Part shown: positions 52,277-60,768 of the stretch, one piece after another | Numbering within the stretch: the first letter of the stretch is position 1 | Layout: every line of letters starts with the position of its first letter | Translations under genes and position numbers: made by a program | Assembly (NCBI GenBank): GCA_900469345.1 | Contig: UBWZ01000007.1 | Span: 1 to 64,000, forward strand | Length of the DNA: 64,000 nt | Reading direction: 5' to 3' | From: Hyphomicrobiales bacterium | Lineage (GTDB): Bacteria > Pseudomonadota > Alphaproteobacteria > Rhizobiales > Rhizobiaceae | The notes under the pieces: model-generated | What the model saw: the letters and a program-made list of their open reading frames with translations, nothing else | Databases searched by the model: none | What the model was told of the DNA's origin: nothing

Positions 52277-52683
52277 GTGAGCAGCAATGACCAGCGACTT
52301 CAGAAAGTCAGCGGCATCGAGGCGTTCATCCGCGTCGCCGAGGCGTTGAGCTTCGCCCGGGCTGCCCAATTGCTCGGACAGGCCCCGTCTGCGGTGTCGA
52401 ATCCATCCGCCATATTGAAGGCCGCCTCGGCTTGCGGCTGCTTCACCGGACAACGCGCAGTGTCAGCCTGACCGACGAAGGAAGCGCCTTTTATGCCCGA
52501 GCAAGCCGGTGGGCGGCGGAACTGGACGAAATCCAGAGCGCCGTTCGCGGCGATTTGCCGATACAACTCATCTATCCCTCGCGGCGGCATCTTTCGAGAC
52601 GGGTCATCATCGATTTCGTCGTCCAGGCGATCGAGGATGGGCTTGGGGATGAATACCGGACGGCGACCGTCGCCAACCTCTAG
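52277..52683 (+). pseudogene. Broken LysR regulator gene (frameshift plus internal deletion)
   Basis: The first frame (GTG 52277) reads VSGIEAFIRVAEALSFARAA and QLLGQAPSAVSNP, a LysR helix-turn-helix. It then loses homology at about 52400, where GTCGAATCC probably was GTCGAAATCC. The shifted frame continues the domain: ESIRHIEGRLGLRLLHRTTR, SVSLTDEGSAFYARA and ELDEIQSAVRG. From there it jumps to LIYPSRRHLSRRVIIDFVVQ, the extreme C-terminus of a LysR, then TAG at 52681. The roughly 190 residues of the effector domain are missing. Two independent lesions, so inactive. Confidence 0.85.
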
Positions 52684-52714
52684 CCGCCCGCCTACTGGCC
52701 AGGCTGTCGCAGAG

Positions 52715-54499
52715 CTACGCGGCTTGCGATGGCTGCAGCTCGACGCTCGGGATGTGCGAAGCATGCAGCAGGACTTCGAAATCATCGATGCCGAGCGGTC
52801 GAGAAAACAGGTAGCCCTGCCCCTCGTCGCAACCGAAGCCGCGCAACAGTTCGGCCGCAGCACTGGTCTCGATCCCTTCCGCGACGACCCGGTAGTTGAG
52901 ATCGTGGAAAAGCTTGATCATCGAATGCACCAGCGTCTGTTCGCGCTCGGTCGTTTCCATCTCCTTGACGAAGGAGCGGTCGATCTTGACGACACGGGCC
53001 GGGACGTTCTGGAGGTAGGACAGGCTGCTGTAGCCGGTCCCGAAATCGTCGATCGCGAGCGTCATGCCGAGCGAGACGATCTCATCGAGCTTCGCCATCG
53101 CCTTGCTGCAATCCTGCATCAGCGCGCTTTCTGTAAGCTCCAGTTCGAGCATGCAGGGATGGACGCCGTGACGGGCAAGCGCCGACACAACATCATCGAC
53201 GAAATCGGCGTCGCTCAGATTGCTGGCGGAGATATTGACCGAGAGCGGCAGGTCCCTTCCCTGTCGTTGCCAGCTGGCGATCTGCTTCAACGCTGCGTTG
53301 AGCACCCAGGCCGTCAACTCCTTGACCAGTGGTGAGCTCTCGACGGCCGGGATGAATTCCATCGGGTAGATCTCGCCGAGTTCCGGATGCGTCCAGCGCA
53401 GCAGTACTTCCGCCGAACGGATATGCCCGGTCGCAAGGTCGACGCGCGGCTGAAACACGAGCCGCAACTGGTCGTCCGCCTTCATGGCATCCGAAAAATC
53501 GGAAAGCAGACGGAACGTGCGCCTGTGGAGTTGGTCGCGATGATCCGAATAGATTGCAACTACGCTGTCGCTGCTGCGAGCGTCCTGGGCGGCGCTCAGA
53601 AGCGCACGCAATGTATCTTCCGGGTCGCTCGATGAGCCACCAAAGCTTGCGATTCCGCAGACCGGGGTCGCGATATGGCGGATCTCACGGCTGAGCTCGC
53701 CGTTGCCCAGCAGAGCGAGCAGCTTGACCTGGTAGGCCTCCTCGCTCATGCCGACCGGTGCAATGAAGGCCAGCTGCGTCCGCCCGACATGGTAGATCGT
53801 CATGCGCGGCCCAAGGAAACCCCGCAGTGCGCGGGCGGCCTCGGCCACGACGGCATCAAGGGCGCTTGGACCCATCACGGTCGTATACCGCTCGAACTGG
53901 TGAGGCTGGCCGAGGTCGAGGACGACGGCCACCCTGCCGGAGCAAACGGGGTCACGGGCAAGGTCGCCCATGTCGTCGAAGAACTGCAGCCGGTTGGGCA
54001 GCCCACTGGCCGGTTCGATCCGGCCAAAGGCGTGCTGCATCTCGATCTGCGACATGACGATTGCGGCAAGATCTCGAAGTGCATCGAGCTCGGTTTTGGT
54101 CGCCGTTCGCGGTTCCGTCCCAAGCACGCAGAGCGCTCCCAGCCCATAGCCGTCCCGTGTGACCAAAGGCGTTCCGGCGTAAAACCGGATGCCGTTTTTG
54201 CCAAGCACGCTGTCTCGGTAGTAGGGATCGGCAGCAAAGTCCGGGATGACCAGGAAGGCGCAGGATTCAGCCACTTCGGCGCAGGGCGCCGTCTCGCGCG
54301 GGATCGTGTCGTGCGCCACGCCGACCCTCGACTTGAACCACTGCCGATCGACATCGGTCAGCGAAACCGCAGCAACGGGAAGATCGAAGATCTGCGCTGC
54401 CATGCGCGTGATGCGATCGAAGCTTTCGCTGATCGGTGTATCGAGTAGATTAAGCTTCAGTAACGCCTCTAGACGCTGCGCTTCGTTTTTAGCGGCCAC
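52715..54499 (-). CDS. GAF - degenerate GGDEF - EAL protein, likely c-di-GMP phosphodiesterase
   Basis: 594 residues, no membrane segment. GAF sensor about 25-155 (CAFLVIPDFAADPYYRD, FYAGTPLVTRDGYGLGALCV). The GGDEF-like region, about 163-320, has GRTQL (239-243) where the active-site GGDEF should be, so it should not make c-di-GMP. EAL domain about 340-580: the signature reads EVL (Glu364), with Asn422, Glu454, the Asp484-Asp485 pair, Lys506, Glu541 and Gln561 in place. All metal and catalytic residues therefore appear present. Predicted cytoplasmic enzyme that degrades c-di-GMP in response to a GAF ligand. Single gene. Confidence 0.87.
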   Translation of the reverse strand: MAAKNEAQRLEALLKLNLLDTPISESFDRITRMAAQIFDLPVAAVSLTDVDRQWFKSRVGVAHDTIPRETAPCAEVAESCAFLVIPDFAADPYYRDSVLGKNGIRFYAGTPLVTRDGYGLGALCVLGTEPRTATKTELDALRDLAAIVMSQIEMQHAFGRIEPASGLPNRLQFFDDMGDLARDPVCSGRVAVVLDLGQPHQFERYTTVMGPSALDAVVAEAARALRGFLGPRMTIYHVGRTQLAFIAPVGMSEEAYQVKLLALLGNGELSREIRHIATPVCGIASFGGSSSDPEDTLRALLSAAQDARSSDSVVAIYSDHRDQLHRRTFRLLSDFSDAMKADDQLRLVFQPRVDLATGHIRSAEVLLRWTHPELGEIYPMEFIPAVESSPLVKELTAWVLNAALKQIASWQRQGRDLPLSVNISASNLSDADFVDDVVSALARHGVHPCMLELELTESALMQDCSKAMAKLDEIVSLGMTLAIDDFGTGYSSLSYLQNVPARVVKIDRSFVKEMETTEREQTLVHSMIKLFHDLNYRVVAEGIETSAAAELLRGFGCDEGQGYLFSRPLGIDDFEVLLHASHIPSVELQPSQAA

Positions 54500-54705
54500 T
54501 GGTATACCTTCCGGATTGCCGCCGGACGTTACAACTGAGCGATATACATACAGTTAAACCAGCGCTTCAAATGTCTGAGACCGGCATGACATGATGAGGC
54601 GAAAGCCGCATTTCTTTCGAGGGATAGCTGGGCCCCTCCGACAGGGCGGCATCCCTGTCCTGGGGAAAGCGCCGCCTGGCCCCACAGCAGAATGGATGGG
54701 TCGGG

Positions 54706-55812
54706 CTAGAGGATGCCCCAAGCCCGGAAGCGCCCCCTCCCCGTAAGTTCTCGAAGTTGCAGTTCGGCGGCGATCTTCAGCGCGCCCTGCGGCGTGACCC
54801 CCAGGGCCTCGGCGATCATGCCGGCCGACACCATCGGCCGCGACAAAACGAGGTCGACGAGTTGCGGGAGGCTTGAGCTCTGGCGGCGTCCCACCAGACG
54901 GCGCTGCATCTGCTGCTGGGCAAGAAGGAGACGGTCGTGTTCCTTCAAGGATGCCTCCGCACCGGCGCGTATGGCGCCGAGATAGGCGATCAGCCGCTGC
55001 GTTCGCGAGCGACTTGTGCGCTCCTCGCGAGGGACCATCTTCAGTCCGAGATTGACTGCGGGCAGATGCGCAAGACCTGCGCCGGAGTGGCGAAGCACGT
55101 CCGCAACGAGCAGGCGGCCGAGCCACGGGGCATGCTGCAGAACCTGTATACTGTTCCATTCATCCAGCAGAACCGCCGCCCGTAAGACCGCCGGGAGATC
55201 CTGCGTGGCGCGAACGGCGGCCAGCCACTCGGCAAGCCTTGCATCCTCGTCCCAATCGGGTTCGTAGATGATCGGATCGCGGTCGCGGCTCGATGCCTGC
55301 AACCGGACGCCCTCCGTCGCCCCTTCGAGCAGACGCTTGCTTCGCTCGATCAGGGCATCGATCGCAGACATGTGGGCCGCCAGGGCGTCCTCCGCATCCG
55401 ACGTCAGGTACAGCGATGCCTTCGTTTCGGGCGCAGGACCGACGTCCTGTAAAGCCGGCTCTTGCCCTCCCCTGCCCCGCAACGTGCGCAGGCCCTCGGC
55501 GCTGAGACCCCATCCCGCGGGCTGGGCCACCAACCTGCGACGGGTGCGCAAGATGTCGAGAGCGACATTCAGCTCATGCGTCGGCGTGCGCAGGCCCATG
55601 CCCGCATCGTGGAAAACCAAGTCCTCTAGATGTACGAGTTCGCCATCAACCCAAAGCGAGGCGCAACAATCGAAGAAGTCTGCCCGGGTGGCGCAACCCT
55701 CCCGGAGGGCGGAACGTTTCAACCGCTCATCGGCGCGGGCAAGGGCGCTCGCTGCGTCTGCAACGGGTCCAAGCAAGGCGGCGAAAGAGAGTTGACCCGA
55801 ATCGTAAGCCAT
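54706..55812 (-). CDS. RHE_PE00001 family protein (DUF1612, HTH)
   Basis: 368 residues. The sequence fits the rhizobial RHE_PE00001 family: FFDCCASLWVDGELVHLEDLVFHDAGMGLRTPTHEL near the N-terminus, central YEPDWDEDARLAEWLAAVRATQDLP and LLDEWNSIQVLQHAPWLGRLL. The C-terminal winged helix reads VDLVLSRPMVSAGMIAEALGVTPQGALKIAAELQLREL. These genes are characteristic of rhizobial plasmids; function is unknown but DNA binding is likely. It is transcribed away from the parS-like pair about 240 bases upstream. Confidence 0.82.
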   Translation of the reverse strand: MAYDSGQLSFAALLGPVADAASALARADERLKRSALREGCATRADFFDCCASLWVDGELVHLEDLVFHDAGMGLRTPTHELNVALDILRTRRRLVAQPAGWGLSAEGLRTLRGRGGQEPALQDVGPAPETKASLYLTSDAEDALAAHMSAIDALIERSKRLLEGATEGVRLQASSRDRDPIIYEPDWDEDARLAEWLAAVRATQDLPAVLRAAVLLDEWNSIQVLQHAPWLGRLLVADVLRHSGAGLAHLPAVNLGLKMVPREERTSRSRTQRLIAYLGAIRAGAEASLKEHDRLLLAQQQMQRRLVGRRQSSSLPQLVDLVLSRPMVSAGMIAEALGVTPQGALKIAAELQLRELTGRGRFRAWGIL

Positions 55813-56049
55813 TGACCTAGCTATAGCTTAGGGCCGGTACGAAAGCGAGCAGCGGATTAGGTTTCGTTACCGTACATTAACCATAATCTGACGCCGACGT
55901 CCGGAAGCGGCTTACGCGCCAGACCCAATTGGGCGCTACCGCCCTGACGGGGTGTGTTCTGCTCGCGACCGTTGTTTTCTACCAAATCCACTGCGAACCG
56001 GCCAGTGATTTCACTGCTTATTCACAGCAACCTCGCAATTCGCGACTCG
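55813..56049. other. Intergenic region left of the parS-like pair
   Basis: Part of a 390-base gene-free stretch between the RHE_PE00001 and htpG genes. It is more AT-rich than its neighbours and contains a 10-bp palindrome, CCCAATTGGG (55924-55933), and ATTAACCATAATC around 55877. Promoters of the RHE_PE00001 gene and of htpG should lie in this stretch, but no clean -35/-10 pair was assigned. Confidence 0.45.
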
Positions 56050-56065
56050 GTTGACAGCTGTCAAC
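56050..56065. other. parS-like partition site 1 (repABC type)
   Basis: GTTGACAGCTGTCAAC is a perfect 16-bp palindrome that fits the repABC centromere consensus GTTNNNNGCNNNNAAC exactly. An identical copy lies 31 bases to the right. RepB (ParB) binds such sites to segregate rhizobial plasmids and secondary chromosomes. The repABC operon itself is not in this window. Confidence 0.75.
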
Positions 56066-56080
56066 AGTCGTTCCGCCCCC

Positions 56081-56096
56081 GTTGACAGCTGTCAAC
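56081..56096. other. parS-like partition site 2 (repABC type)
   Basis: Second exact copy of GTTGACAGCTGTCAAC, centre-to-centre 31 bases (about three helix turns) from the first, so both would face the same side of the DNA. The two sites end 106 bases before the htpG start. Bound RepB could also affect that promoter. Confidence 0.75.
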
Positions 56097-56202
56097 AACA
56101 TCCCGCCTCCAACGTTCCCTACCCTCTCGAAGGCGCTTGAAAAATGAGCCCGGACGGTCCACCTCAGAACCGCAAGTTTGCCTAGCCAGGGGAGCCTTAT
56201 TG

Positions 56203-58089
56203 ATGACCGCCGACGCCGCAGAGCTAATGACCGAAAACCACGTCTTCGAGGCCGATGTCGCCCGCCTGCTCCATATGATGGTCCACTCCGTCTACTCGGA
56301 CAAGGACGTGTTCCTGAGAGAACTGATCTCCAACGCCGCCGATGCCTGCGAAAAACTTCGATATGAAGCTCTGGCCGCTCCGGAGCTTCTCGGCGCGAAC
56401 GCAGCAGGCCGCATCACCGTGAGCCTGGACGAAGCGGGCCCGGCGATGACCGTCGAGGACAACGGCATCGGTATGAGCCGCGACGAGATGATCGAGGCCC
56501 TGGGCACGATCGCGCGGTCCGGGACCCGCGCGTTCATGGACCGCATCGAGGCCCACAAGGGCGGAGAGAGCGCTCAGTTGATCGGCCAGTTCGGTGTCGG
56601 TTTCTATTCGTGTTTCATGGTCGCAGACCGGGTCGATGTCGTGTCACGTCGCGCTGGCTCGGCCGAGGCTTGGGCTTGGTCGTCGGACGGCAAGGGCACC
56701 TTTGCCGTCATGCCGGCAGACTTGGAGGCGGCACCCGAGCGCGGAACCCGCATCACTCTTCATCTGATGGAGGACGCCCGGAAGTACATTTCGCGCACGA
56801 TGGTGGAGAAGATCATCACGGAGCAGTCGGGGCACGTCCCGGTCCCGATCTTTCTCGGTGAGGGCGCAGACATGTCCGAGCTGACGGATGGCAGCGCTCT
56901 CTGGACCAAGCCGAAGTCGGACATCACCAAGGATCAGCACACGGACTTCTACCGCAGTCTGTCGGGGCAGTATGACGACCCTGCCCTCACCGTGCACTTC
57001 CGCGCCGAGGGCCGCCACGAGTACACGGCCCTTGCCTATGTGCCCGGCACCCAGCCGTTCGACATGTTCGACCCGGACCGCAAGGGTCGCATGAAACTGT
57101 ACGTCAAACGCGTCTTCATCACTGACGACGCCGACCTTCTGCCTCGCTACCTGCGCTTCGTCCGCGGTCTCGTCGACACGTCGGACCTGCCGCTGAACGT
57201 CTCTCGGGAAATGATCCAGGAAAGCGCGATCCTGTCGTCTATCCGCAAGGGCCTGACGAACCGCATCGTGACGGCAATCGAAAAATTGGCCGAGAGTGAA
57301 CCCGAAACGTTTCGACTGCTTTGGGACAACTTTGGAGCCGTGCTCAAGGAAGGGATTTACGAAGACTTCGAAAAGAGCGCACAGCTGCTCGCGCTCTCGC
57401 GTTTTCGCAGCACCACGTCCGGCGAGGCAAAGCGCAGCCTTGCCGAATATGTGAAGGATGCGAAGGAGGGGCAGGACGCCATCTACTATATCGTCGGCAG
57501 CAATCCCGATCAGCTGCGCTCGTCCCCGCAGATCGAAGGGCTCCGGGCGCGTGGCGTCGAAGTGCTGCTTCTCTCCGATTCCATCGACAGCTTCTGGACG
57601 ATGAATGCGCCGGAGTTCGAGGGCAAGCCGTTCAAGTCCGTCACCCAGGGCACCGCGGACCTGTCGCGCTTTGAAAAGGTCGCAGGCGAGGGCGAACCAT
57701 CCTCGCCCGCGTCCGAAGACGTCGGCGACCTTCTGAGTTTTGCGAAGACGACACTCGCCGGCCAGGTCTCAGATGTCCGCGGCTCGGACCGCCTGACGGA
57801 GAGTGCAGTGTGTCTCGTCGCCGCTGAAACCGGCTACGATCGGCAGCTTGAGAAAATCCTGCAGAGCGCGGGGCAGCTGGATGCCACGGCCAAACCGGTG
57901 CTTGAGATCAATCTCGGCCACGCGATGATCCGGGCGATCGCGGACCGCATCGATGATACCGAGCTCAAGACGGATGCCGTACACCTGCTGCTCGATCAGG
58001 CACGGATCCTGGACGGGGACAGACCGTCCGATCCCCGCGCCTTCGCCGAGCGGCTGCAGCGGGTGTTTCAACGCGCCTCGAAGAACTGA
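56203..58089 (+). CDS. htpG: Molecular chaperone HtpG (Hsp90)
   Basis: 628 residues from ATG 56203, set by AGGGGAG 8 bases upstream; the usual HtpG length. The N-terminal GHKL ATPase is complete: FLRELISNAADACEKLRYE, VEDNGIGMSRDEMIEALGTIARSGTRAF and GQFGVGFYSCFMVAD. In the middle domain come LPLNVSREMIQESAILSSIRKGL and YYIVGSNPDQLRSSPQIEGL, then a C-terminal dimerisation domain. ATP-driven cytoplasmic chaperone induced by heat and other stress. Monocistronic; a second htpG elsewhere is possible if this replicon is accessory. Confidence 0.95.
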   Translation: MTADAAELMTENHVFEADVARLLHMMVHSVYSDKDVFLRELISNAADACEKLRYEALAAPELLGANAAGRITVSLDEAGPAMTVEDNGIGMSRDEMIEALGTIARSGTRAFMDRIEAHKGGESAQLIGQFGVGFYSCFMVADRVDVVSRRAGSAEAWAWSSDGKGTFAVMPADLEAAPERGTRITLHLMEDARKYISRTMVEKIITEQSGHVPVPIFLGEGADMSELTDGSALWTKPKSDITKDQHTDFYRSLSGQYDDPALTVHFRAEGRHEYTALAYVPGTQPFDMFDPDRKGRMKLYVKRVFITDDADLLPRYLRFVRGLVDTSDLPLNVSREMIQESAILSSIRKGLTNRIVTAIEKLAESEPETFRLLWDNFGAVLKEGIYEDFEKSAQLLALSRFRSTTSGEAKRSLAEYVKDAKEGQDAIYYIVGSNPDQLRSSPQIEGLRARGVEVLLLSDSIDSFWTMNAPEFEGKPFKSVTQGTADLSRFEKVAGEGEPSSPASEDVGDLLSFAKTTLAGQVSDVRGSDRLTESAVCLVAAETGYDRQLEKILQSAGQLDATAKPVLEINLGHAMIRAIADRIDDTELKTDAVHLLLDQARILDGDRPSDPRAFAERLQRVFQRASKN

Positions 58090-58105
58090 TCGACCCGTCG
58101 TGCAA

Positions 58106-58141
58106 TGCCCTGGCCCGAGCCAAGCCGGTGGGGCCAGGGCA
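58106..58141 (+). terminator. Strong hairpin after htpG
   Basis: TGCCCTGGCCC (58106-58116) pairs perfectly with GGGCCAGGGCA (58131-58141), 16 bases past the htpG stop. The stem is 11 bp and very GC-rich, but no U-run follows, so it may act as an mRNA end-protecting structure as much as a terminator. Confidence 0.5.
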
Positions 58142-58308
58142 GACGAGCGACAAGAGGTGAGGGGGAGAGAGGAAGACCGAAAAGGCCCAAACCATCCGCC
58201 GTAATCCTGCTTGAAATGCGGGCTTTTTGGGTCGAAACGATGCTCAGCCGGCCGATTTCGGGCAATGCACGCATAGGTGGCAAAATCGCTGGAATACCAA
58301 ACAACCGG

Positions 58309-58337
58309 TTGACGCGAGCTCAACCAATGTGTATCTA
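58309..58337 (+). promoter_or_regulatory. Sigma-70-type promoter of the cold-shock gene
   Basis: TTGACG at 58309-58314 and TATCTA at 58332-58337 are separated by exactly 17 bases, in an AT-richer stretch. Transcription would begin near 58345, giving a leader of about 130 bases before the coding sequence, a typical length for temperature-sensitive csp leaders. Confidence 0.7.
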
Positions 58338-58474
58338 CAAGCATCGATACTTTGTTTGCCGATCTTTGTTTTTGCTGCGCCTAGCGCCTATAGACGAACT
58401 ATCCCTCTCAAAAGTCGAAAAACTATCGTGCGTCGTACGATGGAATATCAATCTCTGCTATGAAAGGGTTCGTT

Positions 58475-58684
58475 ATGACCACTGGCACAGTTAAATGGTT
58501 CAACGCCACCAAAGGCTTCGGCTTCATTCAGCCTGACGACGGCAGCGCCGACGTTTTCGTTCACATCTCTGCCGTTGAACGCGCTGGCATGAGCTCGATC
58601 GTTGAAGGTCAGAAGCTCTCCTTCCAGCTCGAGCAGGACCGCAAGTCCGGCAAGATGTCTGCCGGCCAGCTTCAGGCCGCTTAA
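58475..58684 (+). CDS. Cold-shock domain protein (CspA family)
   Basis: 69 residues from ATG 58475, with AAAGGG upstream; an in-frame ATG at 58460 would add five residues not seen in the family. RNP1 [15 protein letters not shown] and RNP2-type [10 protein letters not shown] mark a complete CspA fold that binds single-stranded nucleic acid and opens mRNA structure. Own promoter, long leader and strong terminator make it an independent unit. Confidence 0.95.
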   Translation: MTTGTVKWFNATKGFGFIQPDDGSADVFVHISAVERAGMSSIVEGQKLSFQLEQDRKSGKMSAGQLQAA

Positions 58685-58736
58685 TTTCTTAGCCACCCCA
58701 TGATGCCCAACGGCGACATGGCGGCAAAGGATCACG

Positions 58737-58769
58737 AAGGCCAGGCAATCGTCTGGCCTTTTTCATTTT
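58737..58769 (+). terminator. Intrinsic terminator of the cold-shock gene
   Basis: AAGGCCAG (58737-58744) pairs with CTGGCCTT (58753-58760) around 8 bases, followed by TTTCATTTT. A canonical terminator about 53 bases after the stop. Confidence 0.9.
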
Positions 58770-58855
58770 GATCCATCGGTTCGGTGGCCCTCTACGGGAT
58801 CCGATTCCAGGCACGACCAGCCTTTCATAGGCTTTCCATCTATAGGAATTTCAGA

Positions 58856-59236
58856 TTGAGACATCCAAACGACAATAGCTTTGCCGAGCGCCGCAAGACT
58901 GCGGAAAATGCCAAGCGCGAGCTTTTGACGAAATTCGCTTCGGCCCCCAAGGCCAATGACCCCGAAATGCAGGAACGCCTGGCCGCTCGCGAAGCGGTTG
59001 CGGCGGCCCGTGCCGAGCGCCGCGCAGAACGCGAGGCCGTGAAGGCTGCAGAAAACGAGCGGGTCATGCGCGAAGCTGCCGAGGCTGCCGAAGCCGCCGA
59101 AGCTCAGGACCGCGCCGAAGCGGAAGCGCGTCAGGCCGAGGTCAACGACCGCGTATCGCGCGTCGTGGCGGACGAAGCCGCTCGCAAGGCGGAACGGGAC
59201 CGCCGTTACGCCGCGCGCAAGGCGCGTCGCGGCTGA
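58856..59236 (+). CDS. DUF6481 family protein, charged helical
   Basis: 126 residues from TTG 58856, with AGGA upstream; this start aligns with family members that begin just before a NSFAERRKTAENAKRELLTKF-like segment. The rest is one long Ala/Glu/Arg-rich helix (EAVAAARAERRAEREAVKAAEN and onward) ending in a basic tail, predicted coiled coil. Such proteins are common in rhizobia and often lie next to cold-shock genes, as here. Role unknown; the composition would suit RNA or ribosome association. Confidence 0.8.
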   Translation: MRHPNDNSFAERRKTAENAKRELLTKFASAPKANDPEMQERLAAREAVAAARAERRAEREAVKAAENERVMREAAEAAEAAEAQDRAEAEARQAEVNDRVSRVVADEAARKAERDRRYAARKARRG

Positions 59237-59309
59237 CGCGGCTCGCAACGGGAGTGGGATCGTGCCTGCTTCGGTGCCGCATGACGCGGCCGAAAGAGGA
59301 TCGATTTTC

Positions 59310-60350
59310 ATGAATGCCCCTGCACATGCTATTGACCAGCCCCTGCCCATCTCTGCGGGGGCGTGGCTCAAGATTCTTAGCAAATATCGGCAACCGCGGC
59401 TTGTGCGCAGCCTTTTCGAGCTGGCTGTCACAGTTCTGCCGCTGGCTCTCTTCTGGGCCGGCGCCTATGTCTCGTTCGCCTATCGTTTCTGGCCAGGCCT
59501 GATCCTTGTCCTTCCGGCCGCCGCCTTCCTGCTGCGCCTGTTCATGATCCAGCACGACTGCGGCCACGGATCATTCTTTGCACGCCGGCAACTCGACACC
59601 TGGACGGGACGGACACTCGGCGTGCTGACCCTGACCCCATACGACTACTGGCGTCGCGCACATGCCGTCCATCACGCGTCGGCTGGAAATCTCGACGAGC
59701 GGGGCGTGGGCGATATCACGACCCTGACCGTATCCGAATACCAGGGCCTGCCCTGGAAGGGACGCCTCGGCTACAGGCTCTACCGCAATCCGGTGGTGAT
59801 GTTCGGCATCGGGCCTGCCTGGCTCTTCCTGTTCAAGCACCGCCTGCCGTTTGGCATGATGCGGTCCGGGGCACTTCCCTGGATCTCCACCATGGCAACG
59901 AACCTCGCCTTCGCCGTTCTTGCCGCGCTGATGATCTGGGCGGTGGGCATCGGTGGCTTTCTCATCGTCCACCTGCCTGTCGTCCTTATGGCGGCGGCAG
60001 CCGGTGTCTGGCTGTTCTACGTCCAGCACCAGTTCGAGGATACCCATTGGTCGAGCGGCGGCGACTGGCAGTTTCCGCAGGCGGCGCTTCACGGCGCCTC
60101 GCACTACGACCTGCCGTTGGTGCTGCGTTGGATCACCGGCAACATCGGCGTCCATCACGTCCATCACCTGTCGAGCCGGATCCCGTACTACCGGCTGCCG
60201 GAGGTTCTTCGGGACCACCCGGAACTTGCCGGCATCGGACGGATCACGCTGTTGCAAAGCCTGCAATGCGTCGGGCTCGTCCTATGGGACGAAAAGAGCG
60301 GAAGGCTCGTGTCCTTTCGCGAGGCCGCCAGGAATTCGAAAACCGTATAA
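59310..60350 (+). CDS. Membrane fatty acid desaturase
   Basis: 346 residues from ATG 59310, with AGAGGAT upstream. The three histidine boxes of the membrane di-iron desaturases are present: HDCGHGS, HAVHH, and HHVHH near the C-terminus. Hydrophobic pairs lie between them (LPLALFWAGAYVSFAYRFWPG, VVLMAAAAGVWLFYVQHQFED). It would insert a double bond into acyl chains of membrane lipids. Its position beside a cold-shock gene fits a role in membrane fluidity at low temperature. Regiospecificity cannot be told. Confidence 0.9.
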   Translation: MNAPAHAIDQPLPISAGAWLKILSKYRQPRLVRSLFELAVTVLPLALFWAGAYVSFAYRFWPGLILVLPAAAFLLRLFMIQHDCGHGSFFARRQLDTWTGRTLGVLTLTPYDYWRRAHAVHHASAGNLDERGVGDITTLTVSEYQGLPWKGRLGYRLYRNPVVMFGIGPAWLFLFKHRLPFGMMRSGALPWISTMATNLAFAVLAALMIWAVGIGGFLIVHLPVVLMAAAAGVWLFYVQHQFEDTHWSSGGDWQFPQAALHGASHYDLPLVLRWITGNIGVHHVHHLSSRIPYYRLPEVLRDHPELAGIGRITLLQSLQCVGLVLWDEKSGRLVSFREAARNSKTV

Positions 60351-60456
60351 TCTTGAGCCGCACCCCGAAGCCGAGCGATAACGCTCCGGTCGCCGGGGGA
60401 GGGGGCTCGCCCAAGGGTCTGTGACGGCCGTGAACTTCGCACGGCCGCAGCAGCGT

Positions 60457-60768
60457 TCACTCCGCAGCGATGATCTGGAACGGCGGCGCACCCTCAGGCT
60501 GCGCCTTGTTCTTGTTGATCAGGTAGATCAGACAGCTCGTCCGCAAAAGCGAGGTGAAGTTAGAGATCGATCCGTTGATCTCCAGGGCCTCGTCATAGAG
60601 TGTCGAGATGAAGCGGGCTGTCGAATACCCCTGGTTTTCAGCAATCTCGTCGATCAGCAGCCAGAAGGCCGCCTCGAGCTGGATACTGGTCGAGTGTCCA
60701 CCAATCCTCAAGGATCGGTTGATCGGGCGATACCGTTCAGGATGCTGGCCCGCGTATATTTCACACAT
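60457..60768 (-). CDS. Ribbon-helix-helix domain protein
   Basis: 103 residues from the ATG at 60766-60768 with a very strong GAGGGGGAG ribosome site. The RHH_4-type pattern NRSLRIGGHSTSIQLEAAFWLLIDEIAENQGYSTARFISTLYDEAL predicts a beta strand followed by two helices that dimerise to bind DNA. Divergent from the VOC gene, with 190 bases between. May regulate itself and its neighbour. Confidence 0.85.
   Translation of the reverse strand: MCEIYAGQHPERYRPINRSLRIGGHSTSIQLEAAFWLLIDEIAENQGYSTARFISTLYDEALEINGSISNFTSLLRTSCLIYLINKNKAQPEGAPPFQIIAAE

Noticed and set aside
56050-56096. Reading the paired GTTGACAGCTGTCAAC palindromes as a LexA or TetR operator for htpG
   Set aside because: The exact match to the repABC parS consensus and the neighbouring plasmid-type gene explain them better, though an effect on htpG is not excluded.
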